Part shown: positions 60,742 through 64,000 of the stretch, piece by piece
Layout: each line of letters begins with the position of its first letter
How positions within the stretch are numbered: position 1 is the stretch's first letter
DNA from: UBA3537 sp038138145
GTDB taxonomy: Bacteria > Bacteroidota > Bacteroidia > Flavobacteriales > Flavobacteriaceae
NCBI GenBank assembly: GCA_038138145.1
Contig: JAYQDD010000001.1
Coordinates: forward strand, 388,576-452,575
Reading direction: 5' to 3'
DNA length: 64,000 nucleotides
The notes under the pieces: model-generated
Told to the model about the DNA's origin: nothing
What the model saw: only the letters and a program-made list of their open reading frames with translations
Database searches by the model: none
Translations under genes and position numbers: made by a program

Positions 60742-60749
60742 TACCTTTG
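60742..60749 (+). promoter_or_regulatory. -7 box TACCTTTG of the DEAD-box helicase gene
   Basis: Fits TAnnTTTG. With the ATG at 60850 it gives a leader of about 95 bases, unusually long for this window and rich in structure. Confidence 0.45.
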
Positions 60750-60755
60750 CCGCAA

Positions 60756-60823
60756 ATCCTCAGGGTGAGGATGTGTTACAAGAAGTATGGTAAAAACGGT
60801 TCGATACGCTTCTGAGGTAACAC
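60756..60823 (+). promoter_or_regulatory. Structured 5' leader of the DEAD-box helicase mRNA
   Basis: Two consecutive hairpins: ATCCTCA/TGAGGAT with loop GGG (60756-60772), and GTGTTAC/GTAACAC (60773-60779 with 60817-60823), whose inside also pairs AGAAG with CTTCT. No T-run follows, so these are not terminators. It could be an autoregulatory or temperature-sensing leader. Confidence 0.4.
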
Positions 60824-60849
60824 CTAACATATATCGACGAGACATACGA

Positions 60850-62643
60850 ATGAACACATTCCAACAATTGGGACTTGAAGACCATTTGCTTCAAGCCATC
60901 AACGATCTTGGTTTTGAAACACCAAGTGAAGTACAACAAAAAGCAATTCCAACACTCCTTTCTGAAGAAAATGATCTTGTAGCACTTGCACAAACTGGAA
61001 CTGGAAAAACCGCTGCATTTGGGTTTCCAATGCTGCAAAAAATTGACATCAATAGCCGAACAACTCAAGGACTTATCCTGTCCCCCACAAGAGAATTGTG
61101 TTTGCAAATTACCAATGAATTAAAACTCTATGGGAAATACTGTAAAGGACTGAATGTGACTGCCATATATGGTGGGGCAAGCATTACCGAACAAGCCAAA
61201 AATGTAAAGCGCGGTGCGCAAATTATTGTGGCCACTCCAGGACGTATGAAAGACATGATTTCTCGCCGATTGGTGGATATTTCAAAAATTGACTATGCCG
61301 TTTTGGACGAAGCCGATGAGATGCTCAATATGGGCTTTTTTGAAGATATTAAAGCCATTCTATCCCATACACCGCAAGAAAAATCAACTTGGTTGTTTTC
61401 CGCCACGATGCCCAAAGAAGTTTCCATTATCGCCAAAAAATTTATGGCGAGCCCTACAGAAATTACAGTTGGAAGTAAAAATACAGGAAGTAAAAACGTT
61501 GAACACGAATATTATTTGGTCGGCTCTAGAGACCGCTATGCAGCACTAAAACGTCTTGCAGATGCCCATCCCCATATTTTTTCGGTCATCTTTTGTCGTA
61601 CCAAAAGAGACACACAAAAAGTGGCTGAGAAACTCATTGAAGACGGATACAGCGCCGGAGCACTACATGGAGATTTAAGTCAAAACCAACGCGATTTGGT
61701 GATGAAATCCTTTAGAAACAAACAAATTCAAATGTTGGTGGCCACCGATGTTGCCGCTCGAGGAATTGACGTCGACGATATCACCCATGTGATCAATTAT
61801 CAATTGCCAGACGAAATCGAAACCTACACCCACAGAAGTGGACGAACAGGACGCGCTGGAAAAATGGGAATTTCGATGGTCATCATCACCAAAAGTGAAC
61901 AACGTAAAATCAAAACGATTGAAAAGATTATTCAAAAAAGTTTTGTCAAAAAAGAGGTTCCCAATGGAATGGAAATTTGTGAGGTACAACTCAAAGCCCT
62001 CGCCCATAAAGTTCATGATACCGAAATCAATCATGAAATTGATCCTTATTTAGAAGAAATCAATCTGCTCTTTGAAGATACCACAAAAGAAGAACTCATC
62101 AAAAAGTTTTTCTCGGTTGAGTTTACACGCTTTTTCAATTATTACAAGAATGCCAAAAATCTAAATTCTCCCAGCGGAAATGATTCGTTTTCAGAAGGAA
62201 AAAAAGACGATCAATCGGCACGCTTTTTTATCAATATTGGTAAAAAAGATGGATACGATTGGATGAGCATGAAAGATTTTTTACGTGAAGCCTTAGAGCT
62301 CAACCAAGGCGATGTCTTTAAAGTTGATGTTAAAGATAGTTTTTCGTTTTTCAACACGGAAACGGTGCATATGCCTAAAGTTTTGGAATTCTTTTCTGAT
62401 TTTAAGCAAAATGGACGCTACATCAATGTCGAAATTACAGAGAAAAAAGAACGTCGAGGAAATCGCCGATTTGGTGCTCAAAAAGGGGGGCGAAATCGAC
62501 GAAAAGATGATTTTAGAGCAGAAAGACGTGGACGACGTAAAGACCGAAAAAGAGACCATGGTGGACGATCACCACGCAGATCTTCAGACTTCAAACCTCA
62601 AAGCAGTGGTTCGTCCAGACCGAGAAAAAACCGTAGGAGATAA
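60850..62643 (+). CDS. DEAD-box ATP-dependent RNA helicase
   Basis: RNA helicase for ribosome assembly or cold adaptation (CsdA/DbpA-like), about 597 residues from MNTFQQLGLED. Motifs: AQTGTGKTAAFGFP, SPTRELCLQ, TPGR, LDEADEMLNMGF, SAT, VATDVAARGID and HRSGRTGRAG. A DbpA-type RNA-binding domain follows (about 460-535), then a long Arg/Gly/Lys tail. ATG 60850 is chosen because MNTF...LGLEDHLLQAI is the usual start; the frame is open to 60787 but that part forms the leader. Confidence 0.94.
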   Translation: MNTFQQLGLEDHLLQAINDLGFETPSEVQQKAIPTLLSEENDLVALAQTGTGKTAAFGFPMLQKIDINSRTTQGLILSPTRELCLQITNELKLYGKYCKGLNVTAIYGGASITEQAKNVKRGAQIIVATPGRMKDMISRRLVDISKIDYAVLDEADEMLNMGFFEDIKAILSHTPQEKSTWLFSATMPKEVSIIAKKFMASPTEITVGSKNTGSKNVEHEYYLVGSRDRYAALKRLADAHPHIFSVIFCRTKRDTQKVAEKLIEDGYSAGALHGDLSQNQRDLVMKSFRNKQIQMLVATDVAARGIDVDDITHVINYQLPDEIETYTHRSGRTGRAGKMGISMVIITKSEQRKIKTIEKIIQKSFVKKEVPNGMEICEVQLKALAHKVHDTEINHEIDPYLEEINLLFEDTTKEELIKKFFSVEFTRFFNYYKNAKNLNSPSGNDSFSEGKKDDQSARFFINIGKKDGYDWMSMKDFLREALELNQGDVFKVDVKDSFSFFNTETVHMPKVLEFFSDFKQNGRYINVEITEKKERRGNRRFGAQKGGRNRRKDDFRAERRGRRKDRKRDHGGRSPRRSSDFKPQSSGSSRPRKNRRR

Positions 62644-62727
62644 AGGATTTGTTAATTTTAAAACAAAATTTGGGCTGATATTTGCTATATAGGTTCAGTT
62701 TAGTACTTTTATACTGATTTATTTTCT

Positions 62728-63495
62728 ATGAAAAACTACCTATTTCTATTCATCATTTTTGCGGTTTCTATGCTTAGCTTCGGCCAAGACAATGCATACG
62801 TCAAAGGAAAAATTGTCAATGCCGCCGACGATGAACCCATGGAAAATGTAAACATCGTCAATCTAAACCAAGTGTACGGAACCACCACCAATAGTGATGG
62901 TAAATTTGAAATTCGAGCCCAAGCCAATGACACACTTCATTTGTCTTTTCTTGGATTCAAATCCATAAAAGTGCGCGTTACCAACGATTGGATAAATTTT
63001 GGCAACGAAACCACCATAGAACTCACCGAGCTTGCTCTTGCTTTAGAAGAAGTTGTCGTAAATAAACTGAAATTGACGGGTTATTTAGAAGTAGACATCA
63101 AACAAGTGCCTATTCAAAAAAATGTACGTTACAGCATCTCTGGACTCAATACGGGCTACGAATCTAGCCCTAGTTCACCTGCAGTGGTCACCAAAGTTTT
63201 GGGTGCTATTTTTAACCCTGCAGATTTTCTCTATAATATATTTGGCAAAAAACCACGTGAGATGAGAAAACTGCGCAAAATGAAAAAACAGGACGAAATT
63301 CGTACCATTCTTGCTTCGCGTTTTGATCGAGAAATGCTCACCGCACTGTTGCAAGTTGATAAAGTGGATTTGGACTTGCTCATTAGCGAATGTAACTACT
63401 CTGATGACTTTATAAGGACGGCCAATGACCTTCAAATCTTAGATGCGATTAGCGAATGCTATGAAGAATACAAAATTTTAAGCCGCAATCGTTAG
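62728..63495 (+). CDS. Carboxypeptidase-like regulatory domain protein, exported
   Basis: 255 residues. A signal peptide ending near LSFGQ is followed by a CarboxypepD_reg-like beta-sandwich (about 25-105; VKGKIVNAADDEPMENVNIVN, GTTTNSDGKFEIRA, LHLSFLGFKSIKV) with the typical EEVVV strand. The rest is an uncharacterised, charged region (KKPREMRKLRKMKKQ). Such domains are usually found at the N-terminus of TonB receptors; here there is no barrel, so a periplasmic or outer-membrane-associated structural role is likely. Confidence 0.82.
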   Translation: MKNYLFLFIIFAVSMLSFGQDNAYVKGKIVNAADDEPMENVNIVNLNQVYGTTTNSDGKFEIRAQANDTLHLSFLGFKSIKVRVTNDWINFGNETTIELTELALALEEVVVNKLKLTGYLEVDIKQVPIQKNVRYSISGLNTGYESSPSSPAVVTKVLGAIFNPADFLYNIFGKKPREMRKLRKMKKQDEIRTILASRFDREMLTALLQVDKVDLDLLISECNYSDDFIRTANDLQILDAISECYEEYKILSRNR

Positions 63496-63670
63496 GAATT
63501 TTTTATTTTTTTTGGAAAAATTTATGAATTAATAATTTTTTATATATTTGAAGTACATAACCCCCAAAATTATGAACAAAACCAGCTCTTCACGCTTATG
63601 TGATTTCAGTTTTTTAGATTCATTTTTTTGGAAGGTTTTATTAAGATTTAAATAACTCAAATCAAAATAT

Positions 63671-63922
63671 ATGGAAATCATCAGTACAATCGTAATTGGA
63701 GCCATTGCAGGATGGCTTGGTAGCACAATTTTTAAAGGCAGCAGTTTAGGGCTTGTTGGTAATATCATTGTTGGTATTATTGGAAGTTTTGTAGGAAGTT
63801 GGTCACTCGGAAAGCTCGGCGTTAGTTTGGGCTCTGGATGGGTGGGCGCTATCCTTACTGGAGCTGTTGGCGCACTTATCATTCTATTTCTTCTTAATTT
63901 AATTTTCAAAAAGAAAATATAA
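63671..63922 (+). CDS. GlsB/YeaQ/YmgE family stress membrane protein
   Basis: 83-residue membrane protein with three hydrophobic helices and glycine-rich repeats (VIGAIAGWLGSTIFKG, GNIIVGIIGSFVGSW, GAILTGAVGALIIL), the transglycosylase-associated family signature. Members are induced by envelope or acid stress. It stands alone between a 175-base region and a hairpin terminator. Confidence 0.9.
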   Translation: MEIISTIVIGAIAGWLGSTIFKGSSLGLVGNIIVGIIGSFVGSWSLGKLGVSLGSGWVGAILTGAVGALIILFLLNLIFKKKI

Positions 63923-63985
63923 ACTAAAGGGTGTAGCTTAAATACTTTACAGTGTTTGAACCCCTAGCTATACCCATTTAGTTTT
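63921..63985 (+). terminator. Long hairpin after the YeaQ-like gene
   Basis: Arms AAACTAAA-GGGT-TAGCT and AGCTA-ACCC-TTTAGTTT pair over about 17 bp with one bulge around a 27-base loop, then a short T-run. Likely a terminator. Confidence 0.6.
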
Positions 63986-64000
63986 TAAAAAAATATAAAA

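Noticed and set aside
1..64000. CRISPR array, insertion sequence, integron or prophage
   Set aside because: No regularly spaced repeats, transposase, integrase or phage structural genes were seen; the gene order is typical of a chromosomal core with a light-related cluster.

Overview
The window looks like a draft chromosome segment of a marine member of the Flavobacteriaceae (Bacteroidota). Reasons: AT-rich DNA, Bacteroidota-type promoters (TTG, about 20 nt, TAnnTTTG), lineage-restricted families (DUF6452/DUF6048, DUF4290, DUF6495, Lacal_2735, START-like), a menaquinone-only quinone pathway, and a flavobacterial-type green proteorhodopsin beside blh. A run of ten N at 51337-51346 shows the sequence is a scaffold.

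Layout. 0-11 kb: truncated S9 prolyl oligopeptidase, rocD, an interrupted membrane-channel-like gene, rlmD with two envelope genes, ettA with a small membrane gene, a cytochrome b561/cytochrome c pair (the cytochrome c is frameshifted), a Crp-type regulator and a SnoaL/hydrolase lipoprotein. 11-24 kb: pirin, acyl-CoA carboxylase beta, and the menaquinone genes menE-CPBP-menC-menA-menB and menD-menF-hotdog thioesterase, with purU and a DUF2853 gene between the two groups. 24-26 kb: proteorhodopsin and, divergently, blh, which makes retinal from beta-carotene. 26-32 kb: dnaK, panB, a pseudouridine synthase, an aldehyde dehydrogenase and a broken yifB/comM. 32-43 kb: a light and oxidative-stress cluster (TetR, ABC1 kinase, flavin reductase, DUF2256, cry-DASH, FeS photolyase; then an unknown gene, DUF2805, folE, an unknown gene, an atypical SDR, glutathione peroxidase, Lacal_2735, TspO, SRPBCC, CPD photolyase). 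43-64 kb: mostly housekeeping genes (murA, recQ, fmt, hisS, rpsF-rpsR-rplI, priA, nadC, rlmH, rdgB, a DEAD-box helicase) and an orphan LytTR regulator.

Two regulatory patterns stand out. (1) The two operons of the light cluster carry a nearly identical 22-bp tandem repeat at exactly the same distance (26 bp) from their -7 boxes, and the second operon shares a TTTGnTTAAACAAA palindrome with the proteorhodopsin promoter. This suggests one regulator coordinates proteorhodopsin, the photolyases/cryptochromes and their cofactor genes. (2) A TGTGAC-N14-TGTGTC element that looks like an ECF sigma factor promoter precedes the channel-like gene, the b561/cytochrome c pair, DUF2853 and (as TATGAC) dnaK. 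All three non-dnaK units contain a broken gene.

Five genes are interrupted by nonsense codons or single-base frameshifts (1960-2652, 8105-8652, 20064-20398, 30717-32254, 50773-51159). Sequencing error in a draft assembly and real gene decay cannot be told apart from the sequence alone. The yifB gene has three independent lesions, which favours real decay there. No CRISPR array, insertion sequence, rRNA or prophage was seen, and no gene-free stretch exceeds 300 bases.
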